A stretch of 64,000 nt of DNA from Paramecium octaurelia (lineage: Eukaryota > Ciliophora > Oligohymenophorea > Peniculida > Parameciidae), in the NCBI GenBank assembly GCA_905182995.1, contig CAJJDP010000019.1, positions 585,600 to 649,599 of the forward strand, written 5' to 3'. A model generated the notes under the pieces. The model made no database searches and was not told the DNA's origin. It was given only the letters and a program-made list of their open reading frames with translations. Position numbers and translations under genes: made by a program. Positions within the stretch are counted from its first letter, which is position 1, and each line of letters opens with the position of its first letter. Below are positions 1 through 13,446 of the stretch, piece by piece.

Positions 1-720
1 CTCTCTGGTTTAGGCCTTTTAACACATCTACGCACATGAAGGAGCATCGACATTCTTCAACGGATGGAGATATGCCGTATTATAAGCAGGAGCATCAAAT
101 GTATGCTACTTCATGTTTTACGAAAGAACAAGGAAATTCTTATAATAATTGGAATTGCCTTCAAGTAGACTGGTTGTTCCCTTGTTGGCCAGTTCATTCA
201 GTAGAGCATTGACAACAACAAGTAAGATATTTGAAGTATATTTTTAGTCACATTTCCCTTGGAATATTGGAAAGTATTACAATCATCCACAGTGGGATAT
301 TCGAAACTAAAGAACATTCAATTAGGTACTCAATTACACTCAGCATATCTAATAACTATTCAACGAGATATTTTATTTTCGTGCATCTATTGGAGTCTTC
401 TGGAAAATTTAAAGATTGAATTAGGAAAGGTTTTACAAGAATTGCCAAACGCAGTGAATCTGCTTTCAGCCATGATGGCCAGCAGTGTGACTGCTACAAT
501 GACACTTCCTTTGGATGTAGTGAAGACAAGGAAACAAGTGAGTACAAGAAGCGATTTGGGTTAGAGTGGATAGATGGCAACAATGGAGATTTTGTAGAGT
601 ATTTACAATGAGGAAGGTTTGAAAGGATTGTTTAAGGGATATCAGCCTAGAATTGCTAAAGTAACAATGCATTCTGGGTTAGTGTACATGATGTATGAGT
701 ACCTAAAACAATTGTTTTGA
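1..720 (+). CDS. Mitochondrial carrier family protein, 5'-truncated
   Basis: The gene is cut by the window start; the coding frame begins at base 2. Mitochondrial carriers are six-helix inner-membrane solute transporters made of three repeats. Two repeat signatures are visible: PLEYWK just after the intron and PLDVVKTRK near 505-530, both fitting PX[DE]XX[KR]. Upstream, NGWRYAVLQAG and RALTTT fit repeat borders, and RDILFSCIYW fits the start of an even-numbered helix. A 26-nt intron lies at 222-247 (GTA...TAG); splicing restores the PLEYWK signature, which the unspliced frame destroys. The stop is TGA at 718-720. A second possible intron (538-564, 27 nt, stopless) is undecided. The substrate cannot be told; SLC25A39/40-like or another subfamily is possible. 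Confidence 0.88.
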
Positions 721-904
721 TTTTTAATTACTATTTAAACATTGAGTTCATGTTATGTGTGTGTTATATATTAATAAAAATAAAATGAGTAGAGAATTAT
801 AAAATATGAAGCTTTTACTTTCTGAAATAGAGAAAATATAGACAATTTAAACTTATTAATAATATGAACCCATTGTATAAGCTTTGTTAGGGGTGCAGTA
901 ATAT
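721..904. other. Short intergenic gap
   Basis: This 184-base AT-rich gap separates the carrier stop from the ATG of the deubiquitinase. It must hold the 3' UTR of one and the promoter of the other. No distinct element was recognised. Confidence 0.5.
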
Positions 905-3900
905 ATGAATGAGAGCAAAACAAGTGAGGCAGGCCAATACGTCCCTGAATTAGTGAGCATGAGTATTAGTCATATCATGAATCACATGCACTATCCAGAT
1001 TAAATTCTAATAATGGTGGAGAAGTTCATAAAGTCTGTGCTTTTGTACATCAATAAAAACATTTTTGATGAGAAGATAAGTATAATATTTTGTAAAATAA
1101 TGGATCCGAATAGTATGATCTATTAAAATAATGATCTATCAACTAATTGGCATGATTAAGTAACAATCTTCTATTTAAAAATAGTTTATTGCATACTCCT
1201 ATGCCAAAAATAATGAGTATAAATAATTCGTTGACAATCTCAAAGAAGACACCTATATAGATTGTATTCGCAGTTGTCAAACTACAAATCGATTGAATTG
1301 GAATAGAGCTATAGTAGAGAAAAAATAGGAAGATCTTGTGATTGTAAGATTTTTAAACGAGAAGCCAAATTAATAAATCTTTAACATAAAGAGTGGGTAT
1401 TTGATGCCCTATAAAACTCGTTCACTACGCTTGGATTCCATGTTTAATTTGTAAGAGAAACAGGCAGTTTTAGCAACTCAAAACGACAAGTGGATTTTAA
1501 GTACTATTGTTAATAGAATTGAGACTTCACATATTGAAAATGTTATAACTTATACAATTAGATTCCACTTTTAATCTATTTTAGATGAAAGCAAAGAGAA
1601 TGAAAAGAATTACAAGGGGTAAAGCAGATATCATGATGAACAATTAACTGCATGTAGTCCTAGATTAGCATTGTGTGGGGATCATATACCCAGAAAAAGT
1701 AATTCAAATGAATAATTTATTGATGATTCATATGACATACTCTATGAATAGGATTATCAAACCAAAAAGTTCTATGCTATCTTAAGACCTAGATATTCAT
1801 AGAGTTCACTTTTAATTAGATTAATAAATTATTTTGGATCTCTTGGTGGTTTTGACCAGATTCTAGCTGTGTAATCAGTTGATATATTGGCAAATTATAT
1901 GCATGGATTGGGTAATATACATGCTTAAATGTATCGATACTTTTGTTAAGAATATGTTCCTTAGTTATAAGCATTAAGATAAGCTATTCTTCATCCTGAT
2001 GAGTAATCCTTTCGCAATATGGGCAGAGAGAAAATTAATTTAATTATTTAAGCATATAGATTACTTCTAGATAGGATAATGACAGATGATTAGAGAAAAG
2101 AATGGTTGCAAAGTCTGGGATTAGAATTTGTTTAGATTTGTTTTAATGGCAAATTTTTAGATAAAAAAATAATTGGACTTAAATTATTGACAGATCTTTT
2201 AAAGTAGGCAGATCAAGATAAATCTCCAGAGTTCATTTTAGAATGGATAGAAAGACAAGGAATTTTTGAATCTCTATTTCATCATAGTACTCATTTGTAA
2301 TTATTGGAAAGAACTAAAGATCTGATCAAAATCTATTTAACTATTGATGGTGCATTTAATCTGAAATACTTGTCAATAGTTTGGGATCTCATGTAATCCA
2401 ATGATAAGGAAGTAAGATCTATCATTTTTAAACTATTTAATGATATTGCTACTTTTATGTCTGATTATTAGGCCTAATACTTTCTTGAATAAATCAAAAA
2501 ATTAAGTAAAGATCTGATTTTGATTGAACATGTCCAATTACTTTGTAAAATGAATAAAAATCGAATCAATTAACAATATCTTTTTAGTTAAGTAATTGAG
2601 ATTTTATGGGATATCATCGAATATGTTGGGTAATAAGGCAAAACAATATTAGAGGATCAATCAAGAACACACTTTATTGAATTGATATAATTTCTCAATG
2701 ACAAAGACATCAAACGATAAATGATCCAAAAGTTGATTGCTAACATCAAACAATAAAAGGTTGAAAGTTCCTCTTTAAAAGTACTTTAATAAATTATTTC
2801 TACATTTCTGCCTTAATAAAAACTACAACAGTGTAAGTATAGATTTCAGCAAACAGACGAAAACAACCCTCTTCAAAATGCGAAAAATAACTTTGCAGAT
2901 TAGAAATAAGGTTATGATTTATATGAGGAATTTATTAAAGGATTGATTCAATAATAAAAGGTTCATCATACATTGAGAGAGAGCATTGATAATTTATATA
3001 GTTAAAATCTTGGAATCAATCCAGATGATCCCAATGAAACAACTCTTTATATCAATAAATTATAAGAAAGACTTAACCTAATCCAAACTTTAATTATGAT
3101 TTATGGAACAGCTGCTGATATGATTGATTAATAATTTTTAGATTTAATCTGGAATAAACACATTTTAAAACCTGTTTGCAAATTGGAAGGTGAAATAGTC
3201 AGTTGTTGGCTACGTGATTTGATTGAAAAAGATGAATGTTTCAGTTCTATGCAACTCAGCCATTTCTACCAACGATTGCTCAGATCAGATTCTCACCTTA
3301 ATGAAAATGCTTTTAAATGTTTTAAATTGATCCTTTATTATGTAAATTAAAAAGAATATAGAATATAAAGGCAGTCCCTAATATTGAATCAAATTTGTGA
3401 TGAATATGGAAATTTATTGAGCACTACAAATGCGAACAATCAAGAAAAAGATGAACAGATGGATTTTTAAATAATGGTGGATGTAAAGGAAATTCTAGGC
3501 ATATAATATTTGTGGCATATTGTTCTCAATTCCTCATTAGATTCAGCCATAAAATTGTTAGTTAAATTGAATTTGTCTTAATAGGAATAATTCATATAAT
3601 AAATCCTTGATAAAATGAAATCTTAAGATGAACAAACAATTCTAAGATGCTTTGATATATTAAGAGAATTATTGAATGAAACAGAAAAATATGGTATAGG
3701 TCAATTATTGTCTTTGGATGGGTTAGTAAAGGGAGAATAATTTAAAATAAACATTAATAATGATATAGGTAATGCATAATAATCCAATAATGTAACCATA
3801 ACTGTTCATTAAAGTTTAACAATATTTGAATTACGAAAACTAATTGCTTAGGAAATTAAAACCAGCTGGGAGTAAATTAAATTGTTTAGAAATGGTATTG

Positions 3901-6900
3901 TTATTTAAGAGACGGAAAATGGAAAAACACTCAAATAACTATCCATTAAAAAGAGCGATTTCCTTAAAGTAGGCAAAAGAAACACGAAACCAATACCCAA
4001 AGTACCTCTAACTGAAGATAACAAACTATCCCCTATGTTTTTGAAAGTCATAAAGGATCTCTTCAATTAGTATTCTACAAATGAAAGGATGAGCCTAGAT
4101 CAGTTTGCTTAATTTGCAGTCAAATCTTCAAAGAGTGAGAGTATAAAGTAGGATGAAAAGATCTATCAAATCTTTGGCTAATATAGTAATTAGGGAGAAT
4201 ATCTTACATTGGAAAATTTGATTGCATTCTTTTAGAATTGTTGTTTATAGTAGTAGAATTAATAAGTGGTATGGTAGAATTTATATGCATTCGGATATAG
4301 GAATGATCTCTCTCTGATGAATACAGATGATATTAGATTTGACCAATCGAAGCTACCTCGTCATTATTTGGCTCAAAATTAACAGTTTTATTAATTAACT
4401 CGTATTTTGATGGCAGACACTAATAAAGTAGCTTAAGAATGCTGGAAGCTTTTGTGTTCTTTACCTATTTTTGGAGCTGCTAAAGAGAGACTCCTCAATT
4501 TTGAAGATCTCTCATAAGACACCTCTTTTTAATTAATTTATTCTTTGAAGATCATAGAATACCTTCTTTAAAATTAGGAATATTGTCGACATTTTATCAT
4601 AAAGTAAGGCTTCATGTAGTTATAATCTATATTGAATAATTTACAAAATCAAGACGGTGTTATTAGGAAACTAGGGTAACTTACAATTCTCAATATCTTT
4701 ACGAAATACATTGCAGCCTAATTTCGATCTAAGTTTAATAAAATCTTTGAGATTCAATAACATGTAAAATAGCCACTCTCAGTTTCCTTAGATCTCATAG
4801 GTTAATTACTTTAAGGTAAATGCTAAGTATTAGACAATAAGGCCTGGCAGAAAGTGAAGGAGAGTTAAGAATTCTTAGAACTGGCTAAGTAAATATCAGA
4901 TTTGGATATCAAATTAGATTACGCAAATTTATTGAAGTATTTGATTAACACACCTCTCGATATCAATGAAGATAGATAACTCATTGAATATTTTCTTGTA
5001 CTAATTACTACATTAATTGGATTTAATTTAGATAATTGCACAAATTTCTTTATCTAAGAGATCAACTAAATTAAGTAGAGATACAAGTAATTGCTGTTTG
5101 CTCCTAAATAGTTGCTGATTAGAAAATTCACTATTAACTCATTATATCTAATATACAGATGTTAAAAAACAATCTTAAATAAGATTATAATTCAAATGTT
5201 AAAGGACATATTTCCACCCTTAGAGAACAAGGACTCTCAATGTTACTTCGATCTATTGGCCAAATTAATACTGGAAGAAAAACATAGTGACAAAGAATTA
5301 GCTAATACTATTATCTTAAAATTGTACGACTATGAACCAAATGAATCAAGAGTAACTTTTTCAGCTGATAAAACTTATATAGGTTTACTTTCGATATTAG
5401 AAAGTTTGTGTACTGTAGACTCTTCTATTTTAACAACTTAATTGATAAGGTATTTATACGCAGTACATTTATTTTACTTTAAATTGATCCAATTTCAATT
5501 GAAATCAGATAAACAAATTTCTTAAAATTATGTCAAGAGCAAATCACCAGAGAGCAGAAAGATTGTCTATCGTCTGATCATACAACATCTAAAATAGAAT
5601 TTTAACTTAGACCTTATTGATTTGTAAACGGTATTAAAGTAGATTGGATTGTATGAGAGTTTTGAAGTAAAACTCATGCCAAAAAGTAGTCATGGATATG
5701 TGGGTATCAGAAATTTGGGTTGCATATGCTTCATGAATGCAATGATGCAATAATTCTTTATGACTCCTGAATTTAGATACTGTATGTTGAGGGCTGAAGA
5801 TGGAGTCGATGAAAATATTATCCAACACAAGGATAATCAAGGGTTTTATTACCAGATAGACGATAACCCTTTTCATCAGTTCTAAAAGATGTTGGCTTCC
5901 TTGGATTTAAGTGATAGGGCTGATTTTAATCCTTATTAATTTTGCTTAACTTACAAGGATTACTAAAATTAACCTCTCAATGTTTCAATGTAATAGGATG
6001 CCTAAGAGTTTTTGAATCAATTTTTTGATCGCCTTGACAATTAATTGAAGGGCAAAGGTTGGTAGTAGTTTATCGAGGCCATCTATGGTGGATATCTATG
6101 TAGTTAGATGATTTGCAATGGGTGTTAGACAAAAAGAGAAAAGTTTGATTTATTCTACACTTTGTCTTTGAAAGTCAAGGATGTTAAATCCCTCTATGAA
6201 TCTTTTGAAAGTATGATTTAAGGAGAAGTGATTAAAGATTACAAATGCGAACAATGTCAATAGAAAAATGATTTAATTAAAAGATAATGTCTATCAAAGT
6301 TACCAAATGTGTTGATCGTGCACTTATAAAGGATAGTATTCAATTTGGATTTATATATGAATGAAAAACTGAGTTCCCATTTAGAATTTCCGCATCTATT
6401 GAATCTTTCAAAATACACAAGAGAAGCTTTGTCAGATTTAGAATTCAAACAAGATTCATATTATTAATATAAATTAAAAGGAGTAGTTGTTCACCAGGGC
6501 ACTGCTGAATGTGGTCACTATTATAGTTTAATAAATACGAAGGACGATAAATGGTTAAAATTTAATGATTCAGTGATTGAAGAATTTGATATCAATCTAT
6601 TGTCATATGAATGCTTTGGAGGGAAATAGAGCGAAATTAGACAAGGATTTCAACCTATGGGTAGCACTAATGCCTATATTTTGGTTTATGAAAGAACTTA
6701 GAAGGAGACAGTTGAACTCAAGTTTTGTAATTAAAAATAAAAATAAGAGATCATGTCAAAGTTTGAGTGCGAATTGGAACAAAACTCGAATTTGGTTGTT
6801 AAGATGAATTATTAAACAATGGCTAAGTAATTTATATCAGAAGCTTTGTATGGGGAGATTTAGTATGACAATCATAAATTCATGATGGAGAGACACATTT

Positions 6901-9373
6901 ATTCAGATGAATTCTTTAGATTTGTAAAGGAAATAGCAGAGGCCTATCCATTTCCTCCTTAGTATTAGTTAATTACTAATATTGATCAAATGCCAGAATA
7001 TTATGGGATCTATAGCAATTATTAAGAAGTTTAGAATGGTGAATAGGCAGCTGATCTATTATCGAATCTAACTTATATTACAATAGAATTGTTATGTAGA
7101 GCATCTGATCATGCATCAATAAAAGATTACGTACTGGTCATAATTAATCTTATAAATATAATTCCAACTAGAATATTTTCAATATTTTAATCGATGATTA
7201 TTAATAGGTAGAATAGAGTATTTGAAGTTTTATTATGTGCTCCAAATTATTAAGTTCGCTAAGCAATCTAATAAATATTGCTTCATTATATCAATGTGAT
7301 TAGTTACATTCACGCTTTTATGTTAAATACTTCACTACTTTTTCAATACGATTAAGATAATTCTGAGGATTAATGTGAGCGATTCATTGTTCATTTTCTA
7401 ATCAATCTCTTATAGAAGTTATAAAATGATGTAGCAAAGAATGCATCGAAGTTTTCTTAATATTTCAACTTTTGGAAACTATTTGTTTTATCCAATCAGA
7501 TTAATGTATTCTTTGCTAATTCGATAGAATTAGTAGCAATATTGGCTGATTTCTTTATGGAGAAACAATCTCCAAGAGGTTTAGAAAACAATTAATGCTA
7601 TGAATTTTTATATGATTAGAAAATTCCAATTGCTAATTAGAATGTAATTCCATTTTACAGTCCATTATTCTAATGTATAGACTATCTTCTGTAAAATGAA
7701 GACTACCAATTAACTAAAAACGATAGAATGTGTATAGAATCCATTAATTTTTATAAGAAAGCCTTAAAAGAATGCTAAGACTTTGATACTTTATAATCGA
7801 TCATACTAAAAGTAGTGTTTAATAATTTAACATTATCTAGAGAAATAATTGAGATTCTTTTAGAGGAAATTCAAAATGCCAACTAAGAGAATTTGGGACC
7901 ATTCTTAAAATTGGCAGAAAGCTTAGTAAACATCAAAGATAATATGTAACCAGATCGTATTCAATGGATATTAGGATATCCATAACCATATTACTAAGAT
8001 AATTATTAAACTGGATGTCCAACTAATCTATCATAATAATTTATTACTTATTTAACACAAATTGGATGTCAAAATGAAACTATTTCAATATTAAATTAGT
8101 TATTTTCCAATCGTAAAGTTTATCTAAATTTGGCAATTTAAATGATGAACATGCTTTTAAGAGTAATGAATTCAAATAAACCAGTTTTTTCATACGTTAT
8201 CCATTTACCTCCTCCTAGTTATCTATATGCTAAATATACAGATTGGTTTGAATCATTTCTAAATGAATTTAAAGAGGATTGCATCAAATATCCAGCAATG
8301 GCAGATTAAATATTCTTCAATAGAGAATTAGAACTTTAGTAAACTATTAAATAATGGGAGATTTTCAAAACAAATTTCAATCAAATGACTCAACTTAGAT
8401 TATATGATCCTATGCAATCAAATTATATCATAGGCAACATATTGGAAACTGAGACAAATTAAGGTGAAACTTAAGTAAATAATGTATACTTGGAAACCCA
8501 TGAGTCTTTGGTCTATTATATACATTCAAATCCTAATCGTTTTAGTAACAAAGCATTTCCATAGGCAATTCTTAAAGATAACATTTATATATAATCGTCC
8601 AAGATTGAACCCACTTCCAATATATTTTATATCTTGAATAATGATGAATATTTCTAATAGAATGAAGGTTTTCAATCGAGAGGTTAAGGACCGGCAACAA
8701 TTTTACAAGAGAATCTTGAAAACATCTATTCAAATGAAATTGGCTACGAGGAACAACAATAAGTCAATGATGATTTTATCAATGAATTATGGAACAACAA
8801 CAAAAATTCATATCAAAATTAGAATGTCCTAAGATAAAAATAAGTATTTCAATAACCTGAACAAGATATCAAATAAGAATAGTAATATGTAGAATGCAAT
8901 TTATAAATTCAAGTTGATCAATTATTGAAACGATTTATGATTAACAATCAGACTGATTAAACTGTCTTTGTCACATATAAAATTATTCTCAAACCTGATT
9001 CCCAAATCAATTTCATGTAAGTATATATGAATATCTAGATCGCCTACTTATGTATGTAAGATTATTCCTCCATACAGTATAAGGCATTTAACAACTATCA
9101 TGAAAACCGTTCCATTGATGGATTGGGGAAATTTTGATTTCAATTTGAGTGTAGTTCTTAGCAATGAGAATAATAATAATAACAACTAAAAGCAATAACC
9201 TAAGCAATAGTATTATCATCATATATTTTAGAGTGTAAACTGCAGCTGATGCTCAAACTACAGACAAACTAAATTAAATGAGTCTACGTGAAGAGATTTA
9301 ATGTCCGTAATGTACTTTCCTCCAGTCTTCTTTAAATCACTTTTGTGAATTGTGCTAATTCAGTTTAAAGTGA
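905..9373 (+). CDS. Giant ubiquitin-specific protease (USP9X/USP24/USP34 type)
   Basis: Predicted 2799-residue cysteine deubiquitinase that removes ubiquitin from proteins. Introns are 1160-1184 (25 nt), 9017-9038 (22) and 9210-9231 (22); the spliced length is 2800 codons exactly. The first ~1590 residues are helical-repeat-like, with a ubiquitin-like fold (about 955-1015) and an EF-hand-like pair (about 1045-1100). The USP core covers about 1595-1930: Cys box NLGCICFMN (catalytic Cys about 1600), QQDAQEF, two CxxC zinc knuckles (ICNGC, CEQC), and His box AECGHYYSL (His about 1863) followed by WLKFND. A long helical C-terminal part follows. The last exon ends in a CPQC...CELC zinc finger. The second intron could instead be a neighbouring 22-nt stretch ending CAG; both give the same downstream frame. 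Catalysis is likely intact; the substrate is unknown. Confidence 0.93.
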
Positions 9374-9398
9374 ATATTATAAAATTAATTTATTATTC

Positions 9399-9575
9399 AT
9401 GGATAATAAACACTATGATGATGAAATAAAGACATTAGGATTTTCTCTTTGTTATAAGAGTTGTTTAAAGAATAGAGATGCGATTAAAACATCTCATATT
9501 CATCACACTCTCTATCCATGCATGGAAAATTGTGCAATCAAATATAAAAGAGTAGTAGAAATTGTGATGAATTGA
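9399..9575 (+). CDS. Small Tim (Tim9/Tim10-like) intermembrane-space chaperone
   Basis: A 58-residue intronless ORF begins 25 bases after the deubiquitinase stop. It carries a twin CX3C arrangement (C-YKS-C at about 18-22 and C-MEN-C at about 41-45), with 18 residues between the pairs and the sequence CAIKYKRV after the second pair. Small Tim proteins of the mitochondrial intermembrane space share the twin CX3C motif and a Lys-Tyr step after it, and escort hydrophobic precursors. Length is below the usual 80-100 residues, so helices are short or an exon was missed. The frame is open upstream but has no earlier ATG. Chance occurrence of this cysteine pattern is unlikely but not excluded. Confidence 0.62.
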   Translation: MDNKHYDDEIKTLGFSLCYKSCLKNRDAIKTSHIHHTLYPCMENCAIKYKRVVEIVMN

Positions 9576-10051
9576 TATGTCAATTATATTTATGTGATCT
9601 TAATTTATGATTTTAAAATCCAAAAACACTTGAGGTAATTTAAAAGAATTTAATCAAACACTTAAAAAATTTATCTTTTGGCTGATCATAGATTATAATT
9701 CGGAACCACTTTTATTTTATATGTAAAACCATCTTTTTTATTATTATTCACTTAAACCGACCTTATTTAATACTAAAATGACAATTAAAACTTCATTAAC
9801 TTCATTAATTTGATGTAAATATTCCTCTTAAATTATCTCAAAAGTATTAATTCAATGTGAGATTTCAAATTCATATAATGAAGATTAGGGTTATCCATAG
9901 ATATTAAGTATGCAGAGTGTTGATCAATTTATCCATAGATGAGAATAATGATTTTTATTTATTATCTTTAGAAATATAATTATGTTTATTTTATCTTAAT
10001 TGGCACATAAAATTATATTTATTTGAATAATTTCATTAATTAATTAAATAG
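9576..10051. other. Intergenic region with a 12-bp direct repeat
   Basis: This 476-base AT-rich region has no convincing gene. It contains TTATCCATAGAT twice (9891-9902 and 9929-9940), 38 bases apart start to start, and about 110 bases before the next ATG. This could be a promoter element pair; the function is inferred only from position. Confidence 0.45.
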
Positions 10052-13000
10052 ATGAATTGGAGGAAAACAAAAGTATTCAAGAGTTTTACAATCCAAGGAG
10101 CACTCATTGAATCACTTTATGATGGCACATCTAAATAGCTAATATTGTACGATACACAAAATATCAAAATATACGGTGTAGGAGATTCTGAGATTAAATT
10201 TTATGACAAAATTTAATTATTCACTCAAATAAAGAAAATTGTGTTTTTATCCTCATTCAACCACAAATATCTCGTTGTCTAAAATGCTTAAGGCTAAATT
10301 TCAGCAATCTCTACCTAATATCCATATGATCATAAATTAGTCATTCTACCTGAACATTTTACTTCTGATGCACTGTTACTAGCATCGCAAAATAGATCAT
10401 GTATCATAGTGCAATTTCAAAATGAAATAATGATATTTGAATTAAATTAAAAATAAGAATTTGTGTCACATTCCATTAATATTAAGAATTAGGAAATTAA
10501 ATAAATAGATGCCAGTTTAGATGATACTCTACACATTATGTGCTAACAATATGAACCACTTAGAGAAAATCAGATGATTGCTAACATTGAAAGTACTATT
10601 TTTTATTGCAAAATGCATTACAAAGATAAGGGCTTGTAAAATTATAAGTTCAAATTTATCATACAACAAATAATTGCTTTGGAAATGGAAGACATTCTGG
10701 CTTTGACTTAAAATGAGATCCTGTGTTTAAAAAATGGAAAAACACATTTTTCTACCCCTGCCTAAGTTAGTTGCTTTGCTACTTTTATGAAATTAAATTA
10801 AGTTAATAATCAATTGTTTTTATGCAATCCAACTGTCATCGAAATTATTGAAATCAGATTTGATGACTTTAATCAAATTTAGAATATGGTGAGATTGTAA
10901 GCAATCTACATATCATAAATTGACATTGTAATTGCTGATAATTTAATTTGGATTTAGACTGAAACATCTGGAACCCTCAATTAGATGAATGCTGTTAGAA
11001 TGCCTTCCATATCAGATCTTGATCCCTCTATTACGAAGAAGGTAAAATTAGAAGAGAATGATTAATTATTCAAAGCTTTAGGAGTGTTTCAAACTTTTAG
11101 CCGAATTTTCAATTTTACTGTTGTAGGCAATTCCCTTTACATTTTATCTGGAAATGCAGCATCATCATAAATCTATAAATTATAACATGAACTCACTCCA
11201 ACCGTTACTACTGTGTCTTTAAAAATTAAAACAGGTATAAATGAATAAAAGTTTCCTCTTTACTTTGAAAATCATATTGGATTTATAAGTGAATAGAAAT
11301 AATTGACTTTTTCAAAGATTTTAAAAGATGGCAATTTTCAATTGGTTGATAATATCCAAATACCCGAATTTTAGGATGTATTTTCAAATGGGACAATAAA
11401 TGCTAACTGTTTCTATGTGCAATTTGATACCTATTTATGGTTCATCTAAACTAATCCACTTTGCCAATTCTCTAGGTAGTACGATATTCGTTAAGTTAAA
11501 TAATTGATGAATTATTTTGTTGGATTTGATGATTAAAAATGTCTCATTCTTACTTATTTAAATGAAAAAACATTAGTGAGCCAAGAAATAAACTCTAGTG
11601 AAATTGTCTCATTTGATTTGGCTTAATAGGAGAATGATATACTTATTCTCATGATTGAAAGAGAGAAATTATCAATTTTGTCAGTTAAATTTTAGTCATG
11701 GCAAATTCAAGTCTAACTCATGTTTATAACTAATGAATTTATGGGTAATTTGTGTGCAATATCAACCATTCCTGAATTGAACCTAGGTTAAAATGCTGTA
11801 TTTACATGTCCTTCAGTTCAAATCAAATGTTCACCTACAGAAAATGAAGATATTATCAATTCTTACTTAGTGAATTTTAATAAAAATAAAGGAATGGCAA
11901 TAATATTAATAACATCATCTGGAAAAGTGTCAATTTATTCTCAAATCAAAAACAACTCTAATTAGCTTAAAATATTTAAGTTAATCTTTTCATATCAATC
12001 CAACAATGTTTAATTAAAATCCTAAAAATTTCACTATGTTGGACCTTCCAATTTCTAATAGTTTATATTTCCAGGATTGAATTTAACATTAACAGAAAGC
12101 TTAGGTGAAATTTTGATTCATTTTATTAAACAGGAAGACCAATTTGATTAGGTCTTATTGGTACAATAAAGTAAACATTATACTTATATAAATTAGGTGC
12201 TTTCCTTATGGGATTTTCTGGAAGTTGTTACTATTTTCCCTCATTACAAAGAAGTAATCTCCCTTGCAACAATATCATCATAAATCCTGTATTAAAGGAT
12301 AGATGCACAGCAATAATGATGCATAGCTTTAGTGTAACAAATTTCAAAATAATTATAGTTTCATTCCAGTGAGTATCTTTTAGTGATTAACAAGGCTTAA
12401 AATAGGAGAACCAATTAAAATTAGCTTAAGAATGAAGTGTTTGTTTATAGGTCAGATAATTTGAATGATCCTTTTGCTCAATATGATTAATTGGATAATG
12501 AGGAAATTATTAAGGTCTAATTCCTCTAAGGGATGGACCTTATCTTAATAATGACACTCGTTAATTCATAGTTAACAAGGGATTATCCAAATACTAAATT
12601 ACACATCCTAAAGTTAGATCAATATTAGAAAATCACTGAATAGCAACAATCAAGGTTATTCAAAGAAGCTGTTCCATGTGATTTCGTAGTAATGCCACCT
12701 AAATTAGCTCTTGTATTCATGTAAGATCAGTTAAAATATATTGATTTGCATGTTGGATAAAGTGCTATTGGTTTTTCATTGACACCAGACTCTTTAAGAG
12801 GGGAACTTGTATAAATCTAAATTGAGGCTGTATCGGTTGTTGATAGATGGATAGCAGTATTGAATGGTGGATTTAAAGTTGTGATATGCAAATTTGAGGA
12901 GGACAATTCTCAGCCTAAAGTAGATTGGTCAATTGAATTTGGTGTTTTAAGAGTAATGGATATTTAGCTTTTAAAGAATGAATATTAAAAGCCTCTTCTT

Positions 13001-13446
13001 GTTCTTTTGGATTATGAGAATAGCATTCAAATTTATTCAATAACCTACAAAGTAATAATTTTAACTAACTAGACTAAAATTAAAAAAATAGCTGACTGCC
13101 AGATTATGAATCCTTGCAGAATGTTAAGCATAGCCAATAGTAAAATTTAATATGTATCTGTAGAATTAATAATCTCCTCTCTGGATGGAAGTATGACCAT
13201 GTTCGATTAAATTGATGATGAATCTTAGGCAAATAAATTCAAAACCATTGTATCAGAATTGCCATACATAGGCGGATTTTAACCTAGTAGTTTCTTGTGT
13301 ACTAGTTAATAACATATTTAGATGCCAAATAGATAAATGGAAAAGGGAGTGTATGGGATTTTGAAATTAACGATCTGTATAATTAATTGTCATTTGGAAT
13401 CCAAAAGATTGTAAAGAATAGGTATATGTATAACCCTTTTGAATGA
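10052..13446 (+). CDS. Large DDB1/CPSF160/SF3B3-like protein (tentative)
   Basis: Predicted 1123-residue protein with one 23-nt intron (13299-13321); without it the conserved-looking C-terminus falls out of frame, and the spliced length is exactly 1124 codons. It is almost entirely short hydrophobic beta-strand-like segments separated by loops, as in multi-propeller proteins. The start (ILYDTQNIKIYGV) and the end (INGKGSVWDFEINDLY then QKIVKN) have the rhythm of the first propeller and CPSF_A C-terminus of the DDB1/CPSF160/SF3B3/MMS1 superfamily. Members are scaffolds in ubiquitin ligation, mRNA 3' processing or splicing. No signal peptide or membrane segment is evident. The match is to overall pattern rather than a catalytic motif, so it could be another propeller protein. 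Confidence 0.62.
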
